A stretch of 64,000 bases of DNA from Croceibacterium salegens (GTDB taxonomy: Bacteria > Pseudomonadota > Alphaproteobacteria > Sphingomonadales > Sphingomonadaceae), in assembly GCF_009827435.1 (NCBI RefSeq), contig NZ_WTYM01000046.1, positions 38,306 through 102,305 of the forward strand. The letters run 5' to 3'. Every line of letters begins with the position of its first letter. The stretch's first letter is position 1. Below the pieces are notes generated by a model that worked only from the letters and a program-made list of their open reading frames with translations, searched no databases and was not told where the DNA came from. Made by a program: the position numbers and the translations under genes. Below, piece after piece: positions 1 through 7,826 of this stretch.

Positions 1-33
1 CGAACAGGAAAGCAGCAAGGCCGCGGAGCACAA

Positions 34-741
34 TCATTGCTCGTCGAGCTCCTCGTAGTGCCTGAAGATGCCGTCCTCGTTGAATTCCATCCGCCGCTCG
101 CTGGCAAGGTAGTCCGCCACGCCGTCGATCTCGGGCAAGGCGGCTTGCAGGCCCTCGAGGTTGGCCCAGGTGCCCTGCATCTTCTTCATGTAGTTGGGGA
201 ACATGTAGTCGAGCCCCTCCATGACCTGGAACAGGCTGGTGTCGACGTGGGTCCACTGCTGGCCGAGCGAGTACGGTCCGCCGTGAACCGCCATGGCATT
301 ATCGAAATGAATCAGGAACTTGGGAATGCGATTGGCGCGGAATTCCTGCGCACGCTCGAAGGCGGCGTCCATCTGGTCGGCGTAGTAGAGGCTGCTGGCG
401 ATCGGGTGGTGGACCGAGTGCACCTCCGAAATTAAATCGCTGATGTCGAGCTGGAGCTGGATCAGCTGCAGGTCGGTCTCGAGTTCGCCCGAGCCGAGCC
501 CGTACTTGTCGCTGAGATAGGCGAGGATGTGCGCAGTTTGGCCGATGCAAAGATCACCGTCGACGATGTACGGCGGCGCGAACGGGCGGATGCCGTCAAG
601 CGCGTGCATGTGCTCGACCAGCGCGTCGGCATCCTGCTCGCGCGCCATGTCCTCATACTCGATCTCGGCGCCTTCCATGAACAGGCGGACGAACTCGCCG
701 CGGCCGGGGATGTCGGGCCAGTACCAGAGTTCGATGCTCAC
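34..741 (-). CDS. Glutathione S-transferase family protein
   Basis: Predicted cytosolic glutathione S-transferase of 235 residues, a usual length for the family. Residues 1-85 look like the thioredoxin-fold glutathione-binding domain: an N-terminal strand-helix start (ELWYWPDIPGRGE), a cis-proline region (FAPPYIVDGD, about residues 54-63) and a following GQTAHIL segment in the place of the usual glutathione-contacting Ser/Gln loop. The remainder is the all-helical C-terminal domain. The ATG overlaps the stop of the upstream bolA gene in an ATGA, so the two are probably cotranscribed. It is one of five GST genes in the first 9.2 kb. The substrate cannot be read from the sequence. Confidence 0.9.
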   Translation of the reverse strand: MSIELWYWPDIPGRGEFVRLFMEGAEIEYEDMAREQDADALVEHMHALDGIRPFAPPYIVDGDLCIGQTAHILAYLSDKYGLGSGELETDLQLIQLQLDISDLISEVHSVHHPIASSLYYADQMDAAFERAQEFRANRIPKFLIHFDNAMAVHGGPYSLGQQWTHVDTSLFQVMEGLDYMFPNYMKKMQGTWANLEGLQAALPEIDGVADYLASERRMEFNEDGIFRHYEELDEQ

Positions 742-1016
742 GAGGCGTCCCCGGGCGCAATTGCGCGGATGGCGAGCGCGTGAACACGCTGTCCCGGTAT
801 GTCGCCAAGCGCTTCATTGACCATGCGCTGGCGGTCGAGCCGCGTCTTGCCGGCAAAGGCTGCGCTCTCGATCACCACGGTGAAGTGCGATTCGCCGCTG
901 CCGTCGTCTCCGGCGTGGCCATGGTGCCTGGCGCTGTCGTTGATCACCGCCAAGTCGCTCGGCGCGAAGGCCTCGCGCAGCCGATTTTCGATTTCTTGTG
1001 CGAGCGGTCCGGCCAA
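738..1016 (-). CDS. bolA: BolA family protein
   Basis: BolA-like protein of 92 residues, the normal size. BolA proteins partner with monothiol glutaredoxins in iron-sulfur cluster and iron homeostasis and can act as regulators. The family pattern is visible in the HxxH region (SARHHGH), then SHFTVVIESAAFAGKTRLDRQR and an N-terminal helix that begins LAQEIENRLREAF. It diverges from the J-domain gene at 1059 and overlaps the downstream GST by 4 bases. In many alphaproteobacteria bolA, a J-domain gene and cobS are close neighbours; here the first two keep that arrangement while cobS lies about 8 kb away. Confidence 0.88.
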   Translation of the reverse strand: MAGPLAQEIENRLREAFAPSDLAVINDSARHHGHAGDDGSGESHFTVVIESAAFAGKTRLDRQRMVNEALGDIPGQRVHALAIRAIAPGDAS

Positions 1017-1058
1017 CGGGGGTTCCTTTCTGGGGCGAGTCTCCCCATCCTATAGCGG

Positions 1059-1655
1059 ATGCGCAACCAAAGGTTCCACGGGCGGTTCGAGGAAAGTGGC
1101 CAGGGGTGCGAGGCACCGGGTTGCGGCGAACCAGGAGAGTTCCGTGCACCGGGCTCGCGCGGCGCGAGCTTCGACGGACCGGGCGACTGGCGCTGGTTCT
1201 GCCTCGACCACGTGCGCGAGTTCAACGCCGGGTACGACTGGTTCGAAGGCATGAGCGCCGACGAGATCTACGCCGCGCAATCTCCTGCCGCCGGATGGCG
1301 CACCGAGACAAAGGCGTTCCGAGCCGATGCCGGCGTCGACGGCGTGCCGCGCTGGGCCGACTTCGACGACCCGCTCGACGCGATCGGCGCCCGGGCCGGC
1401 GACATCAAGGCGCGAGCACGGGAGCGGGCCAGGGGCCGCGCCGAGTTCTCCCGCTTTACGCCGCAGGAACGCGAGGCGCTGGGGGTGATGGGCCTCGACC
1501 CGCAAGCGGACCGCACCAAGCTGCGCCGCCGGTACTCCGACCTGGTGCGGCAATACCATCCCGACCGCAATGGCGGCGACCGGACCCACGAGGGGCGGTT
1601 GCAACGTGTTGTCGAGGCCTACCAGTTGCTACGCCGGTCGGCGGCGTTCGCCTAG
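1059..1655 (+). CDS. J-domain (DnaJ-like) protein
   Basis: Protein of 198 residues with a J domain at the extreme C terminus (about residues 145-198) carrying the HPD signature in QYHPDRN, which stimulates Hsp70 ATPase activity. The N-terminal part has a Cys-containing segment (CEAPGCGEPGEF) and an aromatic-rich stretch, as in the short alphaproteobacterial J proteins that lie next to bolA and cobS. The ATG at 1059 follows the shared divergent promoter region with bolA, and the end overlaps the convergent GFA gene by 4 bases. A co-chaperone role is inferred from the J domain; its client is unknown. Confidence 0.85.
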   Translation: MRNQRFHGRFEESGQGCEAPGCGEPGEFRAPGSRGASFDGPGDWRWFCLDHVREFNAGYDWFEGMSADEIYAAQSPAAGWRTETKAFRADAGVDGVPRWADFDDPLDAIGARAGDIKARARERARGRAEFSRFTPQEREALGVMGLDPQADRTKLRRRYSDLVRQYHPDRNGGDRTHEGRLQRVVEAYQLLRRSAAFA

Positions 1656-2127
1656 CCGCGCAGCGCGCGCCAACGGGCAGCGCCCTCCGCTCCGAACAAG
1701 TCATCGAGATCGTCGCGGCTGTAGAATATCTCGTAGGCGGCGGCGTGCTTGGGCAGGTCGAACCACGGCTGCTTGCTGCGCGTGAAGATGTGGACCCGCG
1801 GCGGACAGGCGTCGGGGTCTTCGAGCGTGCCGACGCGGACGAACGCCGCCTTCTCGCCCATCCCGCCGTAATGGCTCCACAGTGCGACCTTGCAGGCCAG
1901 GCAGCGGACAATCTTCTGCCCTTTGCCGCTGTTCGAAGGCGTATCGATCGTTTCCGGCGCGCCCGCCGTTACCCCGACGTGAGAGGTTTCGACGAGCCCG
2001 TTGAGCACGAAGGCGCTGCCTGTCTCGCGCTGGCAATCGCGGCAATGGCAGCAGTGCACGGCGAAGGGACGCTGCCCAGGATGTAACGGACACTGCCGCA
2101 GGCACACTGGCCCGCGAGCTCAGCCAT
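1652..2127 (-). pseudogene. GFA/CENP-V family protein with a frameshift near its N terminus
   Basis: This gene resembles the glutathione-dependent formaldehyde-activating (GFA, Mss4-fold) family, which binds zinc through paired cysteines. The start at 2127 gives MAELAGQCACGSVRYILGS, the typical N terminus with CxCGSVRY. The continuation with CHCRDCQRETGSAF and the later CLAC motif is in another reading frame. The switch lies between about 2062 and 2080, next to GGG/CCC runs, and would be healed by one added base. The ATG overlaps the stop of the upstream GST by 8 bases, which supports this start. It may be a real pseudogene or a homopolymer sequencing error. The downstream open frame alone (1652-2107, GTG start) would lack the first zinc-binding pair. 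Confidence 0.75.
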
Positions 2128-2752
2128 TGCCCTGCATCCTCGCGATCTCGCCCATGTCGATCGCCTTGGCTTCCTTGTAGGCCGGACGCTGTTGGACCCG
2201 ACCGGCGTAGGCAAGGAAGCTGTCGCGCTCCGGGAAGGACTTGAACTGCAACCCCCAGTCGACATGGCTGCCGACATAGACGTCGGCCATCGTGAACCGG
2301 TCGCCGCAGACGTAGTCGTGGGTCGAGAGCCAGCCGTCGAGCGCGTCCATCGTCCGTTCGTAGTTGCCGAAGCCGGCGGACATTTCCCGCTCGGGCGTCA
2401 TCTCCCACCCGAACATCTTCGACGTCGCCGCCTGTTCGAGCGGACCGGCGGCAAAGAAGAACCAGCGGAAATAGTCGGCCGCCTCGTGCTCGCTGGGAGT
2501 GAGCTCTGCCCGCGGGTGGGTCAGCGCGAGGTAGTGGCACACCGCCGCCGACTCGCTCACGACGTGATCGTGGCTGCCGTGGTGATGGATGATCGTGGGC
2601 AGCTTGCCCATCGGGTTGGCGTCGAGCAGGGCCTGCGGCTTATTGCCCCATTCGACCAGTACGGGCTCGTAATCAGCCCCAACCTCATGCAGCGCCCAGC
2701 GCGCGATCTGCGCCCGGCTCATCGGATTATAGAAGAACGTGAAGGCGGCCAT
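2120..2752 (-). CDS. Glutathione S-transferase family protein
   Basis: A 210-residue GST. The N-terminal thioredoxin-like domain opens with FTFFYNPMSRAQIARWALHEV, with a Ser near position 12 as candidate catalytic residue. It contains the cis-Pro motif (MGKLPTIIHH) and the SESAAVCHYLA segment that binds the gamma-glutamyl part of glutathione. The C-terminal helical domain includes FTMADVYVGSHVDW, the conserved N-capping/hydrophobic-staple region of GSTs. It is followed with an 8-base overlap by the GFA gene, a second glutathione-linked function, so the two were probably cotranslated. Specific substrate unknown. Confidence 0.92.
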   Translation of the reverse strand: MAAFTFFYNPMSRAQIARWALHEVGADYEPVLVEWGNKPQALLDANPMGKLPTIIHHHGSHDHVVSESAAVCHYLALTHPRAELTPSEHEAADYFRWFFFAAGPLEQAATSKMFGWEMTPEREMSAGFGNYERTMDALDGWLSTHDYVCGDRFTMADVYVGSHVDWGLQFKSFPERDSFLAYAGRVQQRPAYKEAKAIDMGEIARMQGNG

Positions 2753-2847
2753 CGGTGATTCTCCCGCGACTCAGGGCTGGAACATTACGGGAACGTTCCA
2801 GCCGGGTCAATCGCGGAAGGGCACGCTTGTGCCCCGAGGGACGTGGA

Positions 2848-3075
2848 TCAGCCGATCATCCGGTTCATCATGTCGAGTGCGCGCTTGATGCTCAGATAGG
2901 GCACCGCGCACTTGGCGTGATAGATGCCGTTGAGCTTCGTGAGCTTCTCGTCACCGGTCTGGAAATCGATGTGCTCGGTCGAATGATGCGGCTCGATCAG
3001 TCGTTGGCAGCTCACGCAGACGTCGGAATACGGCTCTCCGCGTCCCCCATCGTTCGACTTGATATCTATAAACAT
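2848..3075 (-). CDS. Small CxxC...HxxC protein, copy 1 (unknown function)
   Basis: A 75-residue protein of unrecognised function. It contains CVSC (residues 20-23), IDF near the middle, YHAKCA and then a basic helix ending in LDMMNRMIG. Two CxxC cysteines plus the later His-x-x-Cys could bind one zinc ion; this is inferred from spacing only. It is clearly paralogous to the next gene upstream at 3108-3341, sharing MFID, GEP, CxSC, IDF, KL.G.YH..CA.P and KR. The ATG follows an AGGGGGG ribosome-binding run. The two genes are 32 bases apart in the same direction and form a tandem pair. Confidence 0.65.
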   Translation of the reverse strand: MFIDIKSNDGGRGEPYSDVCVSCQRLIEPHHSTEHIDFQTGDEKLTKLNGIYHAKCAVPYLSIKRALDMMNRMIG

Positions 3076-3107
3076 TTGGCGACCCCCCTAAGGTCCATTT
3101 CGTTATT

Positions 3108-3341
3108 CTATGCTCCCGGTCGGCGCATGCGCAGCATCTCGTACGATCGCTTCACCCGCATCACCGGTTCGGCGCAGGTCTCGTGATAGGTCCCGCCCAG
3201 CTTCTTCAGTGCCGGATTTGGAGAGGAGAAATCGATCGTCCGCGAGCGCTGCCCGACCAGGATTTCCTGCTTGCAGCTACGGCAGAATGGCCAGTTCGGC
3301 TCGCCGCCCGGTGCACCCGGAACGGATGTGTCTATGAACAT
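3108..3341 (-). CDS. Small CxxC...HxxC protein, copy 2 (unknown function)
   Basis: A 77-residue paralogue of the 2848-3075 product, with CRSC, TIDFSS, KKLGGTYHETCAEP and a C-terminal basic helix (KRSYEMLRMRR). The ATG at 3341 is preferred over a TTG two codons earlier. It sits six bases after GAAGGG and aligns with the MFID start of its neighbour. The conserved Cys-x2-Cys and His-x2-Cys could form a small zinc site. No function is recognised. The pair lies between two GST genes. Confidence 0.65.
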   Translation of the reverse strand: MFIDTSVPGAPGGEPNWPFCRSCKQEILVGQRSRTIDFSSPNPALKKLGGTYHETCAEPVMRVKRSYEMLRMRRPGA

Positions 3342-3490
3342 ATGCAACCCTTCGCTTGGCCCGGGTTCACCCGGGTCTCCGCTAAGTTGAGTAAGCCAAA
3401 GTGCATTTATGTAAGATTAGCGACAAGGGCGCGCGCCCGATTATCCCACGTCGAGAACGGAGCGCAGTCTGACCCGGAACGGCTGCCCCG

Positions 3491-4165
3491 TCAGTCGCGG
3501 ACCGGCATGCCGGGCGGGAAATAGGGCCGGTAGGGCCGGGCATCTTCGACGCAGCGGACGACCGGCGGCAGGGCGAGCAGCTCGGCGCGCAGTGCCGTGA
3601 TGCGGGGGCAGTCCTCGGGTATCCGCTCGCACCAGTCGGCGTAGAACAACGCCGGCGCGGCAGAGCAGGTGACCAGCGACACGTGGGGCGGCAGGGTGTG
3701 GTTGCCCAGCCAGCCTTCGAGCCAGGCATAGGCCCGGCGCAACCCCGCCTTGCCCGCGTGAACCTCGGCCATGTCGGGCTCGCCGACCACCGGCGTGTTA
3801 CCGACCTCGGTGTTCGAAAGGTAGGCTCCGACAATGCGCTGGAAGTTCGACTGGAAATAGTTGTCGAACACCCGGTCGATCATCCGCGCCTCGGCGGCAA
3901 TTGCCGGATCGGCCGGGATCAGCGGCGCCGGGCCGGGATGATGGACGGCGAGATATTCTATGATCGCCGTCGCCTCGATGACCACCGTGTCGCCGTCGGC
4001 CAGGATCGGAAACTTGCCTGCCGGGTGCTCGGCATGAACGAAGGCATTGACCTCGTCGCTGCCCGCGGGTCCGATCTCGCGAAACTCGAACTCGGTCCCG
4101 TTGGCGTAAAGCGGGATCAGCGCCTTCCAGGTGTAGGACGAGAACAGGTGCCCGTAGAGTTCCAC
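3491..4165 (-). CDS. Glutathione S-transferase family protein
   Basis: Glutathione S-transferase, 224 residues from a GTG start at 4165 that gives VELYGHLFSSYTWKALIPLY, a standard GST N terminus. An ATG at 4204 in the same frame would add 13 residues and run into the upstream VOC gene, so the GTG is preferred. Thioredoxin-like domain features are PAGKFPILADGD (cis-Pro) and EATAIIEYLA. The C-terminal helical domain follows from about residue 85. It is the last gene of the leftward detoxification operon (7764 to 3491), 7 bases after the preceding stop. It probably conjugates or reduces an electrophile with glutathione. Confidence 0.88.
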   Translation of the reverse strand: MELYGHLFSSYTWKALIPLYANGTEFEFREIGPAGSDEVNAFVHAEHPAGKFPILADGDTVVIEATAIIEYLAVHHPGPAPLIPADPAIAAEARMIDRVFDNYFQSNFQRIVGAYLSNTEVGNTPVVGEPDMAEVHAGKAGLRRAYAWLEGWLGNHTLPPHVSLVTCSAAPALFYADWCERIPEDCPRITALRAELLALPPVVRCVEDARPYRPYFPPGMPVRD

Positions 4166-4172
4166 GCCGCGC

Positions 4173-4652
4173 TCAGCCTGCCAGCGCTGCTTCGATTTTG
4201 GCAACGTCGATCTTGCGCATGGTCATCATGGCCTCGAAAGCTCGCTTGGCGGCGGCTTTGTCGGAGCTGGCGACTGCTTCGGTGAGCACGCGTGGGGTTA
4301 TCTGCCAGGAAATGCCCCACCTGTCCTTGCACCACCCGCACGCGGATTCCTGCCCGCCATTGCCGACAATCGCATTCCAGTAACGGTCGGTTTCCTCCTG
4401 ATCCTCGGTGTGGATCATAATCGAGAATGCCTCGTCGGGCTTGAAGTGTTCGCCACCGTTGAGGCCCACGCAGGGCAGTCCGCAAACGGTGAACTCCACT
4501 GTCAACGCGTCGCCTTCCTTGCCCGAGGGAAAATCGCCAGGAGCTCGATGGACCGCATGCACCGCGCTGTCGGGAAAGGTTTCGGCATAGAACTTCGCCG
4601 CATCTTCCGCGCCGCTCTGGTACCAGATGCAGTTGGTTGCCTTGTGGGCCAT
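4173..4652 (-). CDS. PhnB-like VOC superfamily protein
   Basis: A 159-residue protein of the PhnB / 3-demethylubiquinone methyltransferase-like branch of the vicinal oxygen chelate fold. Visible hallmarks are CIWYQSGAEDAAKFYAETFP at the N terminus, FSIMIHTEDQEETDRYWNAI in the middle and WGISWQITP near the end. The longer open frame that starts at 4886 adds an Arg-rich stretch translated antisense to other coding DNA, so the ATG at 4652 is chosen. It lies 2 bases after the end of the two-domain VOC gene. Members of this branch are usually uncharacterised despite the methyltransferase name. Confidence 0.88.
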   Translation of the reverse strand: MAHKATNCIWYQSGAEDAAKFYAETFPDSAVHAVHRAPGDFPSGKEGDALTVEFTVCGLPCVGLNGGEHFKPDEAFSIMIHTEDQEETDRYWNAIVGNGGQESACGWCKDRWGISWQITPRVLTEAVASSDKAAAKRAFEAMMTMRKIDVAKIEAALAG

Positions 4653-4654
4653 CG

Positions 4655-5446
4655 TCACTCCCCTTTCTTGCCGACGAATCCCACCCGCGCGCCGGCGGGA
4701 TCGGTGGCAATGATGATCACGTCGTCGCCGGGCACTTCGTGGAGTCCGTTCAGCACCTTGCCGCCCGTGGCCTCGACCGCGGCTTGTGCCGCGCCGATGT
4801 CCAGCACTCGCAGGTAGAACTGCCACATCGTGGGCGCGCCTTCCGGCTTCATCGAACCGATCGCGCCGATCCCGGTGCCTTCGCATTCGAGGAAGTGGTA
4901 GGTGTTATCGCCCGGCATCGGCATCTCGCCGCTGATCGTCCAACCGAGCAGGCCGGTGTAGAACGCCTCCTGCCCCGGCGCATCGTCGGTATTGAGCTCG
5001 TTCCAAGCGACGTGGCCGACGCGCATCTGGTCGAACACATCGCTCTTCGCATCCGGATCGCCCTCGGGCGGAATCGGAAGCATCATGTAGAACGGCGCGC
5101 CCTGCGGGTCGGAGACCATGGCCATGCGCCCCACCGGCAGGTCGGTTGCCGGCATGTGCATCGCCCCGCCCGCCGCCTTCAGCGCCTCGATCGAGGCATC
5201 GACGTCGGCAACGTGGAAATAGGGAACCCAGGCGGGCTTCGTGCCGTGCGCGGCCATCTCTTCGCTCAACGTCAGTACGCCGCCTAGCGCGCCGCCGTCC
5301 GGGCGGATCATCATGCGGTATTCGGACCCGTTCGCCGAGCGGCCTCCGCCATCCGGAATCGTCCAGCCGCCGACGGCCTTGTAGAAACTCGCCACCGCGG
5401 CCGGGTCGGGAGTCATGAGTTCGTACCAGATGGGCATGCCGGTCAT
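4655..5446 (-). CDS. Two-domain VOC family protein (glyoxalase-like)
   Basis: A 263-residue protein with two consecutive VOC (glyoxalase/bleomycin-resistance fold) modules. The first starts at PIWYELMTPDPAAVASFYKA, the second at HVAWNELNTDDAPGQEAFYTG. Each shows the beta-alpha-beta pattern, and the repeated DPQGAPF / DPAGARVGF ends mark module boundaries. Such proteins often act on alpha-oxoaldehyde or aromatic substrates with a bound metal, but the metal ligands cannot be assigned with confidence here. It is the sixth gene of the operon behind the HxlR regulator, separated by 3 bases from the upstream DUF1428 gene. Confidence 0.88.
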   Translation of the reverse strand: MTGMPIWYELMTPDPAAVASFYKAVGGWTIPDGGGRSANGSEYRMMIRPDGGALGGVLTLSEEMAAHGTKPAWVPYFHVADVDASIEALKAAGGAMHMPATDLPVGRMAMVSDPQGAPFYMMLPIPPEGDPDAKSDVFDQMRVGHVAWNELNTDDAPGQEAFYTGLLGWTISGEMPMPGDNTYHFLECEGTGIGAIGSMKPEGAPTMWQFYLRVLDIGAAQAAVEATGGKVLNGLHEVPGDDVIIIATDPAGARVGFVGKKGE

Positions 5447-5449
5447 GGT

Positions 5450-5806
5450 TCAGTCCTTTCGCAAGGCGACGATGGGTTCAAAGGTCCCGACGATCATTCG
5501 TTTGCCGTCGAACGGGAAGCTGGTCATCGACTTGAACCGCTCATCCTCGTGGACCGCCTCGTGCGCCGCATCGGCGGTCGCCTTGTCGGGCCACAGGATC
5601 CAGCTGAAGACGATCTTCTCGCCTTCCTCGGCGGCGACCGCTCTGCGGAAGTCGGTCAGGGTGCCGTCGGGCACGTCCAGTTCCCAGCCTTCGAACACCT
5701 CGATCGCGCCGTGTTCGATCATCAGCTGGTCGTACCACTGCGCGAGTTCGAGGTACTCCTGCTTCTTCCCTTCGGGGACGGGGATCACGTAACCGTCAAT
5801 CTGCAT
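5450..5806 (-). CDS. DUF1428 family protein (copy 1)
   Basis: A 118-residue protein of the DUF1428 family, whose members are dimeric alpha/beta-barrel-like proteins of unknown function. Typical family features are an N-terminal YVIPVPEGKKQEYLELA, the central TDFRRAVAAEEGEKIVFSWI and the C-terminal PFDGKRMIVGTFEPIV. It is strongly similar to the adjacent gene at 5837-6196, a tandem duplication. The gene sits within the operon between VOC and GST genes, which points to a role in handling reactive small molecules; that is inference from context only. Confidence 0.9.
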   Translation of the reverse strand: MQIDGYVIPVPEGKKQEYLELAQWYDQLMIEHGAIEVFEGWELDVPDGTLTDFRRAVAAEEGEKIVFSWILWPDKATADAAHEAVHEDERFKSMTSFPFDGKRMIVGTFEPIVALRKD

Positions 5807-5836
5807 GGTCTCTCTCCTTCGGCGCCTGACCGCGGC

Positions 5837-6196
5837 TCAGTCGGCCTTGCGGACCACAAGCGGTTCGAACCCGCCGACGATCATGCGCTTGCCGTCGAAC
5901 GGCATTTCGCCGCTGAACTGTTTCATGCGCTCGTCAGCCATCATCTTTTCGTGGCTCGCATCGGCGGCGGCCTTGTCGCGCCAGATGACCCACGAGAAGA
6001 CAACCTTTTCGCCGTCCTTGAGGTCGACCGCGCGGCGAAAGTCGGTCTGCTTGCCGTCCTTGACGTCGTCTTCCCAAGCCTCGACGTGCTCGATCGCGCC
6101 GTAGTCCTTGGCGATTTCCCAGAATTTGCCGGCAACGTCGCTGTATTCGTCCTGCTTGTCAGCGGGCACGGGAACGACAAATCCATTGATGTACAT
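5837..6196 (-). CDS. DUF1428 family protein (copy 2)
   Basis: A 119-residue DUF1428 protein, paralogous to the product of 5450-5806. They share FVVPVP/YVIPVP, KQTDFRRAVDLKDGEKVVFSW and PFDGKRMIVGGFEPLV. The two copies have diverged in the middle region, so the duplication is not recent. The 30-base spacer to copy 1 contains an AGGAGAG-like ribosome-binding site. Function unknown. Its position between a GST and a VOC gene implies co-regulation by the divergent HxlR-type protein. Confidence 0.9.
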   Translation of the reverse strand: MYINGFVVPVPADKQDEYSDVAGKFWEIAKDYGAIEHVEAWEDDVKDGKQTDFRRAVDLKDGEKVVFSWVIWRDKAAADASHEKMMADERMKQFSGEMPFDGKRMIVGGFEPLVVRKAD

Positions 6197-6210
6197 CGGG
6201 CTTCTCCTCG

Positions 6211-6882
6211 TCAGGCCGCAGCGGCCGGCGGCGCTCCGGTGAAATCGTCGAGTTGGGCCTTGAGTGCCCGCTGGTAGGCCGGGCGCGCGGTGCCGCGTGC
6301 ATGATACGCCTTGAGCGACGGAAATTCGCCGAGGAAATCGGTGTCGCGCAGACCGTTGAGCACGGTCACCATCATGATGTCCGCGATCGAGAATTCGCCC
6401 GCCAGCCAGTCCTTGTTACCGAGCGCGTCGGAGACCCGCTTCAGTTTCTGGCGGACCAGAGGGACGACGGCTTCCTTGGCGCCTTCGGTCCAGTCCTTGC
6501 CGGCGTTGAAGACATGATAGGCGAAGTAGCGCTGGAACGAGGGTTCGACGCTGTTGAGCCCGGCGAAGACCCAGGCGATCGCCTGCCAGCGCGCCTGCTC
6601 GTCTTTCGGCAACAACGCGCCGTGCTTTTCGGCGAGGTAGAGCAGGATGGCCCCCGTCTCGAACAGCTCGAGCTCGCCGTCGCGGAGTGCCGGGACCTGT
6701 TCGAACGGCTGCCAGTCGACGTAGCCCTCGGGCCGCGGCTGTCCGGCGCCGAACTTCTCGATCGCATAGGGCGCGCCGATTTCCTCGAACGCCCAGCGCA
6801 CGCGCAGGTCGCGCACCAGACCCTTGGCGAAGTCGGGCACCCAGTCGAAGGCAGTGACGACGGGAGCGGGTTGGGTGGACAT
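6211..6882 (-). CDS. Glutathione S-transferase family protein
   Basis: A 223-residue GST. Features are the N-terminal TAFDWVPDFAKGLVRDLRVRW (a Pro/Asp-rich opening instead of the classical Tyr/Ser motif), EQVPALRDGELELFETGAIL (cis-Pro plus the glutathione-binding Glu-Thr) and a helical C-terminal domain with FSIADIMMVTVL. Members with this opening are common in Sphingomonadales and have no defined substrate. It is the third gene of the operon, 4 bases after the DoxX-like gene and 14 bases before DUF1428 copy 2. Confidence 0.9.
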   Translation of the reverse strand: MSTQPAPVVTAFDWVPDFAKGLVRDLRVRWAFEEIGAPYAIEKFGAGQPRPEGYVDWQPFEQVPALRDGELELFETGAILLYLAEKHGALLPKDEQARWQAIAWVFAGLNSVEPSFQRYFAYHVFNAGKDWTEGAKEAVVPLVRQKLKRVSDALGNKDWLAGEFSIADIMMVTVLNGLRDTDFLGEFPSLKAYHARGTARPAYQRALKAQLDDFTGAPPAAAA

Positions 6883-6886
6883 CGGG

Positions 6887-7297
6887 TTACTCCTTCACGA
6901 GGGGGAACAGGTGGCGCAGCGCGGGAGAGCGGAACCAGAGGCCGCCCCACAGCATCACGCCGAGATAGAGTCCGAACAGTATGTGGCTGAACATCGGGCT
7001 GCCGACGCGGACATGCGTGGCGATCGCGCCGCCGAGGTAACCGGTCAGCAGGACCGCGCCGAGCATCGCGGTGCGCGGCCAGGCGTAAAGCGCGGTCAGC
7101 GCCAGCAGCAGCACGCCCATGCCCCGCCAGAACCCGGCATCGGTGGTCCAGCCGAGCTGGGCGGAGGTTTCCGCGACCGCGGGCAGCGCGGCGATCTTCA
7201 TGGTGGCGTCCATCAACAGGAAAGCGATGACGAGACCGGACAGCACCCGGCCGGAAATCGGCCACCAGTTCGGCGGGCTTGAGGCGGTGCTTGCCAT
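6887..7297 (-). CDS. DoxX-like integral membrane protein
   Basis: A 136-residue membrane protein with four hydrophobic segments (about 17-37, 57-75, 79-97 and 107-125), the topology of the DoxX/DoxX-like family. MDATMKIAALPAV after the first segment and TGYLGGAIATHVRVG in the third are family-like. The ATG at 7297 is chosen because the upstream sequence in this frame is antisense-like. DoxX proteins are linked to thiol redox and detoxification, but no enzymatic activity can be claimed here. It is the second gene of the operon, about 30 bases after the first VOC gene. Confidence 0.85.
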   Translation of the reverse strand: MASTASSPPNWWPISGRVLSGLVIAFLLMDATMKIAALPAVAETSAQLGWTTDAGFWRGMGVLLLALTALYAWPRTAMLGAVLLTGYLGGAIATHVRVGSPMFSHILFGLYLGVMLWGGLWFRSPALRHLFPLVKE

Positions 7298-7326
7298 GAC
7301 GCTCTCCCCTTCGTCTCGTGGCCCGA

Positions 7327-7764
7327 TCAGGCCGGCTGGTGTTCCGGCGGAGCCATCTCGCCTGAGGCCATCTTCGGGTCCATCCACATCGGCTCCCAGA
7401 TATGACCGTCGGGATCCTCGAAACTGCGCCCGTACATGAAACCATAGTCCTGCGGCGGATTCGGGTCGGCAAGGCCGCCGGCCCCGGCCGCCGCCTCGGT
7501 AATCGCGTCGACCGCCGCGCGGCTGTCGATGCCGATGCACAGCATGACCTGCGCGCTGGCCTTGGCGTCGACGATCGCCTTGCTGGTGAAGCTCTTCCAC
7601 TTCGGATGCGTCAGCAGCATGACGACGATGGTGTCGGACCACTGCATCGCCGCCGCCGTCTCGTCGGTAAAGCGAGGTTCGTTCACGAAGCCGAGCGCCT
7701 CGTAGAACGCCATCGACTTCGCCAGGTCGGCGACGGGCAGGTTGACGAAGATCATCTTGGACAT
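7327..7764 (-). CDS. VOC family protein (glyoxalase-like), first gene of operon
   Basis: A single-domain VOC protein of 145 residues. It opens with MIFVNLPVADLAKSMAFYEALGF, the standard first beta-alpha element, and ends with GRSFEDPDGHIWEPMWMD, where the His/Glu pair is the usual metal-site region (E in WEP). It begins the leftward eight-gene cluster (7764 to 3491) and is divergent from the HxlR regulator; the two starts are 80 bases apart around the operator at 7827-7845. It may isomerise or cleave a glutathione or other small-molecule adduct; the substrate is unknown. Confidence 0.9.
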   Translation of the reverse strand: MSKMIFVNLPVADLAKSMAFYEALGFVNEPRFTDETAAAMQWSDTIVVMLLTHPKWKSFTSKAIVDAKASAQVMLCIGIDSRAAVDAITEAAAGAGGLADPNPPQDYGFMYGRSFEDPDGHIWEPMWMDPKMASGEMAPPEHQPA

Positions 7765-7826
7765 CGGATTTCTCCCCGATTTCGCGAGCCGCCGTGCGAC
7801 TCGGCACTTGCTATTGGTGAACCTCT

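Noticed and set aside
1..33. Possible gene end at the left window edge
   Set aside because: Too short to assign; no frame shows recognisable protein.
4653..4886. Arg-rich N-terminal extension of the PhnB-like protein
   Set aside because: It lies within the preceding VOC gene in another frame; the conserved protein begins at 4652.
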